A DNA stretch of 64,000 bases from Pseudarthrobacter sp. fls2-241-R2A-127 (lineage in GTDB: Bacteria > Actinomycetota > Actinomycetes > Actinomycetales > Micrococcaceae): the NCBI RefSeq assembly GCF_030209355.1, contig NZ_JARVSF010000019.1:1-64000 (forward strand), given 5' to 3'. The stretch's first letter is position 1, and each line of letters opens with the position of its first letter. Positions 29,810 through 42,030 of this stretch are shown piece by piece. The notes beneath the pieces were generated by a model, which did not search any database, was not told the origin of the DNA, and saw only the letters and a program-made list of their open reading frames with translations. A program made the position numbers and the translations under genes.

Positions 29810-30355
29810 ATGGGATGCATGCCCCGAAAGCCTGTAGCCCGTGACGCGGTCCTTGACGCCTTCGAAACCTTGTTGATCGACGTGGGGGAGCGGGCGGCCA
29901 CCTTGGATGCGGTAGCCAAGAAGGCCGGGGTATCCAAGGGTGGCCTGCTTTACCACTTCCCCAACAAGGAAGCGCTCATCGAAGTGCTGCTGGACCGCCT
30001 GGACGGACTGGCCAAAGAGGATGCCGATGCCATGGCCGCAGCCGCCGAGGGGGCGGCGGCCTACTTCATCCGCTCCTCCGTCTGGGCGGACACTCCGCTG
30101 GACCGGGCCATCGTGGCCGCCACCAGGCTGGCGGAGGTTGCACACCAGGAAACGCGGCGCCGCTTCGCGGCCATCCAGCAGCGGTGGCTGGACGAGATCG
30201 CAGCCGATGTAGGGCCGGGACTGGCCAAGGCAGTCCTGTACATGGGGGACGGTTTGTATTTCAATGCCATGCTGTCCGTGGGCCCGGCGCCGCAAGGGGG
30301 AGCGGCCGCTGACGTGGAGGAACTCCTGGCAGCCCTGGAGCGGCTCCGCAGGTAG
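29810..30355 (+). CDS. TetR family transcriptional regulator
   Basis: A roughly 181-residue TetR-type repressor. The DNA-binding domain is RDAVLDAFETLLIDVG...ATLDAVAKKAGVSKGGLLYHFPNKEAL, and the C-terminal ligand domain is TetR_C_33-like by length. GGAGGG at 29800-29805 is one base from the ATG at 29807, four from 29810 and 13 from 29819, so 29810 is preferred. It diverges from the efflux gene and probably represses it until a drug binds. Confidence 0.87.
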   Translation: MGCMPRKPVARDAVLDAFETLLIDVGERAATLDAVAKKAGVSKGGLLYHFPNKEALIEVLLDRLDGLAKEDADAMAAAAEGAAAYFIRSSVWADTPLDRAIVAATRLAEVAHQETRRRFAAIQQRWLDEIAADVGPGLAKAVLYMGDGLYFNAMLSVGPAPQGGAAADVEELLAALERLRR

Positions 30356-30454
30356 CCCTCGCTATTTGCCGGGAAGGGTTGCGGCATAGGACAATTGAAC
30401 GTTGTGAGGGCTGTCACCGGCCACCGCAATCCCACAAATAAATAGCCTTTGATC

Positions 30455-30690
30455 TGCGGCGGGAGAGTTCTGCCGGTGTACAGGCAGGCGCCGTAGGAGC
30501 AAATCCTCCCCAGGAATCTCGCAGGCCCCCGTACCGCCGCGGCGAGGCGCCTCTGGAAAGCAGCAGGCAGTGTCCAGCCTCCCGTTGGGGGAGCGAAAAG
30601 ACTGTTGTGCTCACCGACGGTGCAAGCGGGTCCTGTCCAGGCAGGCACCGCGGAAACTCTCAGGTCCAATACAGAGCGGGGAGGAACCCG
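30455..30690 (+). ncRNA. Tandem glycine riboswitch
   Basis: Two aptamers in series fill most of the 382-base gap before gcvP. The first has GCGGCGG (30456-30462) pairing with CCGCCGC (30534-30540), the core GGGAGAG, CGCCGTAGGAGC, and GGAATCTCGCAGGC. The second has ACCGACGGTGCAAGCGGG, GGAAACTCTCAGG and ACAGAGCGGGGAGG. These are the conserved gcvT-motif elements. The family binds glycine and turns on glycine-cleavage genes. The exact ends and the expression platform are not resolved. Confidence 0.92.
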
Positions 30691-30737
30691 AATAGCTGTG
30701 GCGTACCCTGCGCCGCCTGAGTAAATGGAGTTCCTTC

Positions 30738-33584
<2,847 letters not shown>

Positions 33585-33595
33585 GGACCAGCACC

Positions 33596-34743
33596 GTGAC
33601 CGAGAAATACACCGCGCTGTACGACGAGCACAAAAAGCTGGGCGCTCCTTCACCGACTTTGGCGGCTGGCAAATGCCGCTGAAATACGCCTCCGAGCTCG
33701 CCGAGCACCACGCCGTGCGCAACTCTGCCGGCCTGTTCGACCTCTCCCACATGGGTGAGGTCTGGGTGACCGGCCCGGGTGCGGCCGCTTTCCTGGACTA
33801 CGCGCTGGTGGGGAAGATCTCCGCCATGGCCGTGGGCAAAGCCAAGTACTCGCTGATCTGCAATGAAGACGGCGGCATCATCGACGACCTCATCACTTAC
33901 CGCCGCCCCGCCGCGGAGGACGGCAACGACGTCTTCCTTGTGGTGCCGAACGCGGGCAACGCCGACGTAGTGGCCGCAGCCCTCCAGGAACGGGCTGCAG
34001 GGTTCGACGTGGAAGTGGAGGACGCCTCTGCCCGGACCTCGCTGATCGCGGTCCAAGGTCCCAAGGCGCAGGAGCTCCTGCTTCGCCTGGTGCCTGCGGC
34101 GCAGCACTCCCTGGTGGCGGAGTTGAAGTACTACGCAGCCGTCGAGGTTCCGGTCCTGGTAGGCGGCGCGGGCAAGGAACTCCTGGTCGCACGCACCGGC
34201 TACACCGGCGAAGACGGATTTGAGATCTTCGTGGACAACGGCGATGCCGCCGGCCTCTGGCAGGCACTGATCGCCATCGCCGACGACGGGGAACTGACCC
34301 CCGCCGGCCTCGCCTCCCGCGACTCGCTCCGCCTGGAAGCCGGAATGCCGCTGTACGGGAACGAACTGTCGCTGCAGGGCGACCCGTTCGCCGCTGGCCT
34401 GGGCCCCGTCGTCGCCCTTTCCAAAGAAGGTGACTTCGTTGGCAAAGCCGCCCTGGCCGCCAAGAAGGAAGCCGGTGCCGGCAGCACGTCCGGCCGCCGT
34501 CTCGTGGGACTCAAAGGCCACGGCCGCCGCGCCGGCCGCGCCCACTATCCGGTGCTTAAAGACGGCGCCGCCGTTGGCGAAGTCACCTCCGGCCAGCCCT
34601 CACCCACCCTCGGATACCCGATCGCCATGGCCTACGTGGATGTCGAACACTCGGCGCCCGGCACCGCTCTGGACGTGGACCTCCGCGGCAAGGCAGAACC
34701 GTTCGAAGTCGTCGACCTGCCGTTCTACAAGCGCCAAAAGTAA
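33596..34743 (+). pseudogene. gcvT: Aminomethyltransferase (T protein), frameshifted in this sequence
   Basis: T protein releases ammonia and makes methylene-tetrahydrofolate from aminomethyl-GcvH. Translation from the expected GTG at 33596 (with AAGGA upstream) gives VTEKYTALYDEHKKLGA, a proper GcvT start, but then goes out of frame and stops at 33680. The rest of the protein continues intact in the frame one base earlier from TCC at 33646 (SFTDFGGWQMPLKYASELAE onward) to 34743. One base is missing at about 33643-33646. All later motifs look intact (DLSHMGEVWVTGP, TGYTGEDGFEIFV, SRDSLRLEAGMPLYGNE). It may be a sequencing error in an otherwise functional gene or a real recent mutation. Confidence 0.85.
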
Positions 34744-34935
34744 GGCGCCTCGCCGTGGTTGGGCCTGTCGAAACCCCCGTGGTCACCTTTGGCCCGGTGG
34801 GGCCGGCATCCTCCGCGTGCTCGGTCGCGTAGACGCCCGCTGGGCGGACGTGACGCTCCCTTAGACGCACGCTTCCGGATACCGGTCCCACAGGGGCCCC
34901 CTTTCTCTTCTTCTCCGTCTCGTTAGGAACACACC

Positions 34936-36375
34936 GTGGCTGTTGGCGTTTTTGATCTGTTTTCTATTGGGATTGGGCCGTCGTCTTCTCATACTGTGGG
35001 GCCGATGCGGGCTGCTGCTGTGTTTGCTGAGGAGATCAAAGTCTCCGGGAAGCTCGCTGAGGTCGCGTCGTTGCGGGTGGATTTGTATGGGTCGTTGGCT
35101 GCGACGGGGCATGGGCATGGGACGATGACCGCGATCTTGTTGGGGTTGGAGGGGTTTCATCCGGAGTTGATCCTGCCGGCGGAGGTGGAGGAGCGGCTGG
35201 CCTCGATCGCGGAGACCGGGGTGGTGAACCTGGCCGGGGGTGTGGCGTTGCCGTACGGGGTGGGCGATATGGTGTTGCGTCCGTTGACGGTGTTGCCGCG
35301 GCACACGAACGGGATGACGTTCACCGTCACCGATGATGCCGGTTCGGTGGTGCATGCGGCGACGTTTTTCTCGGTTGGTGGCGGGTTCATCGTCCGGGAG
35401 GGTGAGGAAGACGCGGCCCGGCAGGAGCTGGAGGCCTCGAAGGGGGAGTTGCCGCTGCCGTTCCGGACCGCGGCGGAGTTGTTGGAGCATTGCGCGGTGA
35501 CCGGCCTGGGGATCGCTGATGTGATGCTGGTCAACGAGAAAGCCTCGCGGACTGTGGAGGAGATCCGGTCCGGGTTGCTGCATATCTGGTCCGTGATGGA
35601 AGCCTGCGTGGCGGCCTCGTTGAAGCGGGACGGGGTGTTGCCGGGCGGGTTGAAGGTCCGCCGCCGCGCCCCGGACTGGTTTGAGCGGTTGAAGAAGGAA
35701 TGCGCCGACGGGCAGGACACGGACGCGGACGCGGCGTGGGACGCGGGCCCGTTCGATCCCAGGTATTGGCAGGAATGGGTGAACCTGGTGGCGTTGGCGG
35801 TCAACGAGGAGAACGCCTCCGGCGGCCGGGTGGTCACCGCCCCGACCAACGGGGCGGCCGGGATCATTCCCGCGGTGTTGTTTTACGCCCTGCATTTCGC
35901 CCCGGGCATGGACACCGCCACGCAGGAGGACCGGGACGGTGTGGTGGTGCGGTTCCTGCTCGCCGCGGCCGCCGTCGGGGTGCTGTATAAGGAACAGGCC
36001 TCGATCTCCGGGGCCGAGGTCGGCTGCCAGGGCGAGGTGGGGTCCGCGTCCTCGATGGCCGCCGCGGGCCTGGCAGAAGTCATGGGCGGGTCCCCGGCGC
36101 AGGTGGAGAACGCCGCGGAAATCGCGATGGAACACAACCTGGGCTTGACCTGCGACCCGATCGGCGGCCTGGTCCAGGTCCCCTGCATCGAACGGAACGC
36201 GATCGCCGCCGCGAAAGCCATCAACGCCGCCAAAATGGCGCTCTGGGGCGACGGCACCCACCGCGTTTCCCTCGACGAAGTCATCATCACCATGCGCGAA
36301 ACCGGCAAAGACATGTCCCACAAATACAAAGAAACCGCCATGGGCGGCCTCGCCGTCAACGTCGTCGAATGCTGA
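34936..36375 (+). CDS. sdaA: L-serine ammonia-lyase, iron-sulfur type
   Basis: A 479-residue single-chain L-serine dehydratase that makes pyruvate and ammonia. It starts [20 protein letters not shown], with the beta domain first and the alpha domain after. Three iron-sulfur cysteines are Cys364 (GCQGE), Cys406 (LTCDP) and Cys417 (VPCIE). The chain ends in VVEC, and in the Legionella enzyme the C-terminal Cys is the fourth cluster ligand in the resting state. It lies 192 bases after gcvT, so the glycine riboswitch may also reach it; that would give a full glycine-serine-pyruvate route. Codon use changes markedly along the gene. Confidence 0.95.
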   Translation: MAVGVFDLFSIGIGPSSSHTVGPMRAAAVFAEEIKVSGKLAEVASLRVDLYGSLAATGHGHGTMTAILLGLEGFHPELILPAEVEERLASIAETGVVNLAGGVALPYGVGDMVLRPLTVLPRHTNGMTFTVTDDAGSVVHAATFFSVGGGFIVREGEEDAARQELEASKGELPLPFRTAAELLEHCAVTGLGIADVMLVNEKASRTVEEIRSGLLHIWSVMEACVAASLKRDGVLPGGLKVRRRAPDWFERLKKECADGQDTDADAAWDAGPFDPRYWQEWVNLVALAVNEENASGGRVVTAPTNGAAGIIPAVLFYALHFAPGMDTATQEDRDGVVVRFLLAAAAVGVLYKEQASISGAEVGCQGEVGSASSMAAAGLAEVMGGSPAQVENAAEIAMEHNLGLTCDPIGGLVQVPCIERNAIAAAKAINAAKMALWGDGTHRVSLDEVIITMRETGKDMSHKYKETAMGGLAVNVVEC

Positions 36376-36412
36376 CCGCCCGCGCGTATTCCCGGAACCC
36401 GGCGCGAACTCC

Positions 36413-36955
36413 CTAGTTGTGGACGGCGGCCCAACAGTTCAAGGACGCGGCAAACACCAGCCAGGAGATGTACGGCAGAAGCAGTAACCCTGCGGTTCGG
36501 CTGATGGGACCAAAATAGAGGACCGTGACCGCAACAGCGGCGATCAGGCCCAGGATGATGGCCACCCCGAGCCAGAGTGCAGCAGTTCCAAGGGCAGGGT
36601 AGAGGGCAAAGAACGCGGGGGTCCAGGCAAGGTTGAGGACCAACTGGATCCCGTAGGCGGTGAGGGCGGTCCGGGTCCGTTCCGTCCGCTTGCGCCACAC
36701 CAGCCAGCCGGCAACAGCCATCGCCGCGTAAAGGATTCCCCAGACCGGGCCGAACACGCCGTTGGGCGGGGACCATGGAGCCTTGTCCGCCGTTGCATAC
36801 CAACCATTGACGTTGCTGGCCGAGGCCAGGCCGCCGAGTGCCGCCACCAGCAAGGACGCCGCAAGGAACACGGCCAGCCCGGCGGTTTGGACCCCGGCGC
36901 CATAGGGCCGGCCACGCTCCGAGGAAGTGGTGCTCTGTTCCCGGTCCGGCCTCAT
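36413..36955 (-). CDS. tspO: TspO/MBR family membrane protein
   Basis: A protein of about 180 residues with five hydrophobic helices, of the TspO (tryptophan-rich sensory protein / peripheral benzodiazepine receptor) family. Family features include ADKAPWSPPNGVFGPVWGILYAAMAVAGW in the first part and LNLAWTPAFF in the middle. TspO proteins bind porphyrins and other tetrapyrroles; the cellular role differs between bacteria. The start at 36955 has GGAGG directly adjacent, which is too close, so a different start cannot be excluded. Confidence 0.82.
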   Translation of the reverse strand: MRPDREQSTTSSERGRPYGAGVQTAGLAVFLAASLLVAALGGLASASNVNGWYATADKAPWSPPNGVFGPVWGILYAAMAVAGWLVWRKRTERTRTALTAYGIQLVLNLAWTPAFFALYPALGTAALWLGVAIILGLIAAVAVTVLYFGPISRTAGLLLLPYISWLVFAASLNCWAAVHN

Positions 36956-37077
36956 CCTCCAACCCTCGCCGACCCCGGGCAGCCCCGTCAAGGCGCCGGC
37001 CCAGTGGAGGGCCGGCGCCATGCCAGGCGTCGCCGGGAGAAAGGCTCCAGCGGCTGAGGCTTTAGACTTGATGCTGC

Positions 37078-38211
37078 ATGTCCGCACGCATCCAGACCCA
37101 CCGAAACCGCGCACAAACCCGATTGGACACGGCCCCCTTGCGAGAATTCACCGCACGTTTTGCCACAGCCGAGGAAATTGAGAACTGGGACAAGCACGTC
37201 ACGGCCAACCCCAACGGCGGCAACATGCTGCAGTCCGCCGCCTACGCATCGGTCAAGAACGGAACCGGCTGGAAAGTCCGCTTCCTTGTCCTGGAAGCCC
37301 CGGGAAACTCCAGCTACAACCTGGTCCTCGAAAAGTCCTTTCCGGTTTTGGGGCGGCTCTGGTACCTCATCAAGGGTCCCGATGTTGCCGCCGCCGCGGA
37401 CCTGAAGGCTGCCCTCGAAGCCTGTGCGGCCTTTGTCCGCAGCCGGAAACTGAACGTCTTCACCATCAAGGTGGAACCGGACATCATCGACACCGCTGAA
37501 GCGCAGAAGGACATCCAGGCTGCGGGCCTTTTCAAAGCCCCCAACATCCAGTCCAACGACTCCACGGCGCTGCTGGATATCTCCGGCAGCAGCGAAGAAG
37601 TGTTCAAGGCGATCTCTTCCCGCGCCCGCAACGCCATCCGGCGCGCCGAACGCGAGGGCTGCCAGGTGGTACGGCAGGAACAGGGCCCGGAGACCTACCG
37701 TGCCCTCTACGACCTGATGGCCGACACCGTCAGCGCCAAAGGGTCAATGCCCCTGCGCAGCTACGACTACTACGCCCGGTTCTGGGACGAATTCTGCAAC
37801 CGCGGCCAGGGCAGCTTCTTCTTCGTCTACGAGGATGGAAAACCCAGCGTCGGAGCCTTCGTGATCAACTACGGTGCCAAGGCAACCTACAAGGACGGCG
37901 GCTCCACCCAAAACCGCAAGCAGTACGGGGACTCCCACCTGGTCCAGTGGGAAGCCATCCGCCGCATGCAGGAACTTGGCTGCACGGAATACGACTTCTG
38001 CGGCACCCCGCCGGCAGCCCGGATCAAGGACAAGACCCACAACCTCTTCGGGATGGGCATGTTCAAGACCAGCTTCACCAAGACGGTCACCGACTTTGTG
38101 GGCTGCCACGACTACGTCCTGTCCCCGCTGCGCCACAAGCTGTGGACCAGCGGCGGCGAAAAGGTGCTCCGCAGGATAGAAACCGCCCGGACGGGCCAGC
38201 AGTTCTACTGA
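37078..38211 (+). CDS. FemAB-like peptidoglycan bridge ligase
   Basis: A 377-residue protein of the FemAB/MurM family, made of two GNAT-like domains. These cytoplasmic ligases add aminoacyl residues from aminoacyl-tRNA to the stem-peptide lysine of lipid II. Visible family segments are GGNMLQSAAYASVKNGTGWK, the SRARNAIRRAEREGC motif, and QYGDSHLVQWEAIRRMQELG with YDFCGTPP. It lacks a long helical arm, unlike its neighbour. Members of Arthrobacter carry Lys-based peptidoglycan with interpeptide bridges, which fits. The amino acid added is not predictable. Confidence 0.85.
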   Translation: MSARIQTHRNRAQTRLDTAPLREFTARFATAEEIENWDKHVTANPNGGNMLQSAAYASVKNGTGWKVRFLVLEAPGNSSYNLVLEKSFPVLGRLWYLIKGPDVAAAADLKAALEACAAFVRSRKLNVFTIKVEPDIIDTAEAQKDIQAAGLFKAPNIQSNDSTALLDISGSSEEVFKAISSRARNAIRRAEREGCQVVRQEQGPETYRALYDLMADTVSAKGSMPLRSYDYYARFWDEFCNRGQGSFFFVYEDGKPSVGAFVINYGAKATYKDGGSTQNRKQYGDSHLVQWEAIRRMQELGCTEYDFCGTPPAARIKDKTHNLFGMGMFKTSFTKTVTDFVGCHDYVLSPLRHKLWTSGGEKVLRRIETARTGQQFY

Positions 38212-38341
38212 CCGGCAGTCCCGTGGGATGCAGCCCATCGCATCCTCCGGCCGGAGCATACGCCCCGTGCAGCCCGCCCCGAATACCGTCCGCCCAGCGC
38301 GTGCCCACCAGGCCGCGAAGAGTCGAAAAGAAGGTCACCCC

Positions 38342-39658
38342 TTGAATCCTGTTTCCGCCGCTACCGGACTTGAATACACCATCCTCAGCGACGCCGAATT
38401 TGAGGCCTTCGCCGTAAAGCACCCGCAAAACAGCTTCCTGCAGTCCATCGACTTTGCCCGCTTCCAGCGCGCCCGGGGCCAGCAGGTGGAACTCTTCGGA
38501 GTCCGGCGCAGCGGCGAACTCGTCGCCGCCGGAAAACTCAACTACTCCACCACCAGGCTTGGCTACACCATCTGCGAATGCGCCAAGGGCCCCCTCATGG
38601 ACTACCAGGACCGCAACCTGGTGAGCGGCGTCGTCGAACTTCTCCGCAAGCACGCCGCCGGCCGCAAAGCCGCTGAACTGCGGATCTCGCCGAATATCAG
38701 GTACATCGCCCGGGACGCCGACGGCGCCGAACACCCGGACGTCGAAGACAACCGGCCGCTTGTGGCTGACCTGGAACGGCTCGGGTTCCGGCACCAGGGC
38801 CTGGACATGAACTTCGTCAACGTGAACTGGATGTTCATCAAGAGCCTCGTGGGAATCCAGGACGCCGAAGAACTCATCATGGGAACCAGCTACCGGACCC
38901 GGAAGGCCATCCGCAAAGCCGAAAAGAACGGCGTCTTCCTGGAACAGGCCACGTTGGAAACCCTCGACGACTTCTACGGTGCGTTGAGCCGGGCCGGGGA
39001 CGAAAAGGGATTCACCTACCGTGAGCGGGCCTATTACGAGCACCTGCTCCGGAGCACCTCGGCGGAATTCACCAAGCTCATGATGGCCAAGATCGACATC
39101 CCGGCATACCGGAAATCCATCACCGAACGCCTGGCTGCGGAGTCGGCCACCGCCGCAGAGCTCCGGCGTGAAGTAGAAGAAACCGGCAGCAAGAAAAAGG
39201 CCAACCGGCTCAAAGTGGTCCAGGACCTCGTGGACAGCTACGAGCGGAGCCTCAAGGACATTGAGAGGTTCCCGGATTCCGTGGGGACTGCCACCGTGGC
39301 AGCCATCCACTTCGTCTGCTACGGCGATGAGGTGGTGTGCGTCATCGGCGGCACCGTCCAGGACTACATCTACTTCAACGGCGCAACCTCACTGTACTGG
39401 GGCATGATGCTGCACGCCCTGGAGAAGGAATACCCGCGGTACAACTTCTACGGCACGTTCGGCATCTCCGGCCAGGATGAGGAGGGACACGGCGGCTACG
39501 AATTCAAGAAGGGATTCGGCGGTGAAGTGGTCCAGCTGGTGGGCGACTTCACCATGCCCGTAAGGCCTGCCGTCTTCCACGCCAACCGGCTGGCCAGATC
39601 AGCCGCCGCCGCGGCCCGCACCCTGCTTGGCAAGCTGCCGCTGAAGCGCGCAGCCTGA
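38342..39658 (+). CDS. FemAB-like peptidoglycan bridge ligase with helical arm
   Basis: A 438-residue second FemAB-family ligase, 130 bases after the first. It has two GNAT-like domains (NSFLQSIDFARFQRARGQQ, TSYRTRKAIRKAEKNGV and YYEHLLRS, then YPRYNFYGTFGISG) and, between them, a long charged coiled coil (LRREVEETGSKKKANRLKVV region), the FemA-type helical arm that resembles tRNA-synthetase arms. The likely start is TTG at 38342, seven bases after AGAAGG; a start at 38228 lacks a ribosome site. The pair probably adds successive residues of one interpeptide bridge. Confidence 0.85.
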   Translation: MNPVSAATGLEYTILSDAEFEAFAVKHPQNSFLQSIDFARFQRARGQQVELFGVRRSGELVAAGKLNYSTTRLGYTICECAKGPLMDYQDRNLVSGVVELLRKHAAGRKAAELRISPNIRYIARDADGAEHPDVEDNRPLVADLERLGFRHQGLDMNFVNVNWMFIKSLVGIQDAEELIMGTSYRTRKAIRKAEKNGVFLEQATLETLDDFYGALSRAGDEKGFTYRERAYYEHLLRSTSAEFTKLMMAKIDIPAYRKSITERLAAESATAAELRREVEETGSKKKANRLKVVQDLVDSYERSLKDIERFPDSVGTATVAAIHFVCYGDEVVCVIGGTVQDYIYFNGATSLYWGMMLHALEKEYPRYNFYGTFGISGQDEEGHGGYEFKKGFGGEVVQLVGDFTMPVRPAVFHANRLARSAAAAARTLLGKLPLKRAA

Positions 39659-39692
39659 ACGTCCACACACCGCGCACAGGGAGGAACCGGGC

Positions 39693-41180
39693 ATGACTGA
39701 CCGGCCCGAACGGCCAGGGTCCAGGCCGAAGACTGACGGCCTGCCCAAGACCGAGCCGCTGACTCCTGCCCAGTTGCGGCAGGATGCAGCCGCCAGGAGG
39801 ATGCTGCGCCGCCTGGTGCAGGGCGAGAACCCGCCCACCGCGCCGTTGAGCATCGTGGACCGCCTGGCCGGCAGCCCCTATGCCAACCCCACCATCCAGG
39901 TGGGCGGCGTGGACACGTCGGCCCGGAAGACCTTGGACTTCGCGCTCCACCTGGCAGAAACCATGTTCCGCTACGGGGCCGGCGCCCTGGAGGTGGAAAC
40001 CAGCATCATCGCCGTGACTGCCGCCCTGGGCCTGAAGAACATCGAGGTGGACATCACCAACCAGTCCGTGGGCATCAACTACGCACCCAAGGACCAGACT
40101 CCCATTGCCCTGCTGCGCGTGGTGCGCTCGTGGACCAACAACTACGCGGGCCTGGCCAAGGTCCACCGGCTGGTCACGGACATCGTGGCAGGCGGCGTGG
40201 GCCGTGAGGAGGCCATCCGCCGGCTCAACGAGGCCATCACCAGCCCCAAGCCGTATCCGCGCTGGATGGTCACCGCTGCCTTCGGTGTCTTCGCCGCCGT
40301 GTTCGTGGGGGTCCTGGGCGGCGGTGTCGTGTCCTCGGCGATCGCGTTCGTGGCCAACATCGGGATCAGCCTCCTGGCCCGGCAACTGGGGCGCTGGCGG
40401 GTCCCGGACTTCTTCACCACGGCCAGCTGCTCGTTCGTCGTTACCATCCTTGCCTTGTTGCTCTGGCAGTTCGGGCTCACCACGTCACCGGCGATCGTGG
40501 TGGTGGGCGGCATCCTGCTCCTGCTGCCCACCGGCCGGCTGGTCTCCTCCGTGCAGGACGCCATCAACGGCTTCCCGGTCACTGCCGCGGGGCGGTTCCT
40601 GTCCACCCTCCTGACCTTCGGCGCGATCGTGGCCGGCATTGCCGTGGCCTTCGTGGTGGGAGAGCTGACCGGGTTGCAGCGGATCGACGTCACCCAGACC
40701 TTCCCGCCCGCCTACGATCTGTGGGTCCTCATCCTGTTCGTGGCCGCCGCGGTGATGGCGATCGGCATCACCGAGCAGACCACCTGGCAGCTCCTGCTGC
40801 CCACTGCAGGGGTGGGCGTGGCGGGTTACCTGGTGCTCCTGGGCGGCGGCGTGCTGGGCATCGGAGACCGTTTCGCGCCGGCGCTGGCGGCCGTCGTCAT
40901 CGGCCTCCTGGCACGCGTGGTGGCATTGCGGATGGGCGCGCCGCAGCTTGTGGTGGCGGTGCCTGCGGCGCTGATCCTGCTGCCCGGGCTCACCATCTTC
41001 CGGTCCATGTATGTGCTCACGGTGGAGGAATCGGAAATCCTGAACGGGGCAGGCGGTATGTTGAGCGCCGGCGCCATTGTGCTGGGAACAGCCGGCGGAA
41101 TCGTCCTGGGCGACGTCCTGGCCCGGCCGCTGACCCGCAGCCTGGCCAGCAACGAGCGGCGCCGCGCCCGGCGGCGCTAG
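39693..41180 (+). CDS. ThrE-type threonine/serine exporter family protein
   Basis: A 495-residue protein with a soluble N-terminal part (about 190 residues, containing FALHLAETMFRYGAGALEVETSI) and then about ten transmembrane helices. This is the fused ThrE architecture known from Corynebacterium glutamicum, which exports threonine and serine. SDs upstream of ATG at 39693 read GGGAGGAA. It follows the FemAB pair by 34 bases and could be in the same transcript. Export of serine would also fit the nearby serine metabolism, but that link is speculative. Its stop overlaps the convergent siderophore-interacting gene by four bases. Confidence 0.87.
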   Translation: MTDRPERPGSRPKTDGLPKTEPLTPAQLRQDAAARRMLRRLVQGENPPTAPLSIVDRLAGSPYANPTIQVGGVDTSARKTLDFALHLAETMFRYGAGALEVETSIIAVTAALGLKNIEVDITNQSVGINYAPKDQTPIALLRVVRSWTNNYAGLAKVHRLVTDIVAGGVGREEAIRRLNEAITSPKPYPRWMVTAAFGVFAAVFVGVLGGGVVSSAIAFVANIGISLLARQLGRWRVPDFFTTASCSFVVTILALLLWQFGLTTSPAIVVVGGILLLLPTGRLVSSVQDAINGFPVTAAGRFLSTLLTFGAIVAGIAVAFVVGELTGLQRIDVTQTFPPAYDLWVLILFVAAAVMAIGITEQTTWQLLLPTAGVGVAGYLVLLGGGVLGIGDRFAPALAAVVIGLLARVVALRMGAPQLVVAVPAALILLPGLTIFRSMYVLTVEESEILNGAGGMLSAGAIVLGTAGGIVLGDVLARPLTRSLASNERRRARRR

Positions 41181-42016
41181 ATTTGGCCCACCGGCAGCTT
41201 CTTCTCGGCCTGGAACACGTCCTCCACGCGGCCTTGGGCCCAGTACCCGGACAATGACACCTGCCGGCGTTCCAGGCCACGCTGTTTAAAGAAGACCTCC
41301 CGCAGGGACTTCATGTAGCCCCGTTCACCGTGCGCAAAGACGTCCACGGTGCCTGCGGGCCACTCCGCGCCGGCCACGGCCTCCACCAGCAAGGTGCTGG
41401 AGCCTGCGGGGGCGTCGCCGCGGACCAGCCAGCGGACTTCGAGCCCGGCCGGAGCGTTCAGGGGCTGGATGTCGGCCTCGGACCCGACTTCCAGGAAAGC
41501 CAGTCCCACCGCACCGGCAGGAAGCACCTCGATCGACGCGGCAATGGCCGGCAAAGCGGCCTCGTCGCCGGCGAACAGATACCAGTCAGCCTCGGGATTG
41601 GGGTTGTACGCACCGCCGGGACCGGTGAAGGTGAGCGCGTCGCCGGGCTGGGCGTTCGCCGCCCACGGACCGGCAAGGCCTTCGTCGCCGTGAACCACAA
41701 AGTCGATGGCGAGTTCCCTGGCCACGGGATCCACCCGGCGAAGCGTGTACGTGCGGGTGAACGGCCACTGCTCGCGGGGCATGGTTTCCCGGACCGTCCA
41801 AAGATCCAAGGGCGACGGGTAGTCCACTCCGGGTTGCGGGAAAACGATCTTCACGTAACGGTCCACGAAGGCGTTGTTGACGAAGTCCTCGAAGCCGTCC
41901 CCACCTGCGATGATTCGCACCATGTGCGGGGACAACTGCTCCTTGCGCAGTACCGTCAGGTTGACCTGGGGGCGGTTGTTTTTCGTCGCGCTGGTGGCTG
42001 CGGGCACAGTGCTCAT
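41177..42016 (-). CDS. Siderophore-interacting protein (FAD-dependent ferric reductase)
   Basis: A 279-residue flavoprotein of the SIP/ViuB family. The N-terminal FAD-binding barrel shows RKEQLSPHMVRIIAGGDGF and PFTRTYTLRRVD (RxYT-like motif), and the C-terminal SIP domain begins DWYLFAGDEAALPAI and contains the typical ending region. The enzyme reduces Fe(III) in siderophore complexes to release iron in the cytoplasm. No siderophore transporter or synthesis gene lies in the window. No clear iron-box was found upstream. Confidence 0.88.
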   Translation of the reverse strand: MSTVPAATSATKNNRPQVNLTVLRKEQLSPHMVRIIAGGDGFEDFVNNAFVDRYVKIVFPQPGVDYPSPLDLWTVRETMPREQWPFTRTYTLRRVDPVARELAIDFVVHGDEGLAGPWAANAQPGDALTFTGPGGAYNPNPEADWYLFAGDEAALPAIAASIEVLPAGAVGLAFLEVGSEADIQPLNAPAGLEVRWLVRGDAPAGSSTLLVEAVAGAEWPAGTVDVFAHGERGYMKSLREVFFKQRGLERRQVSLSGYWAQGRVEDVFQAEKKLPVGQI

Positions 42017-42030
42017 CAGGCAAGCCTAAG

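Noticed and set aside
33631..33650. Programmed -1 frameshifting in gcvT
   Set aside because: The AAAAAG run at 33632-33637 is preceded by C, so it is not a canonical X XXY YYZ heptamer, no downstream stem-loop was evident, and GcvT is not known to use frameshifting. A lost base is simpler.
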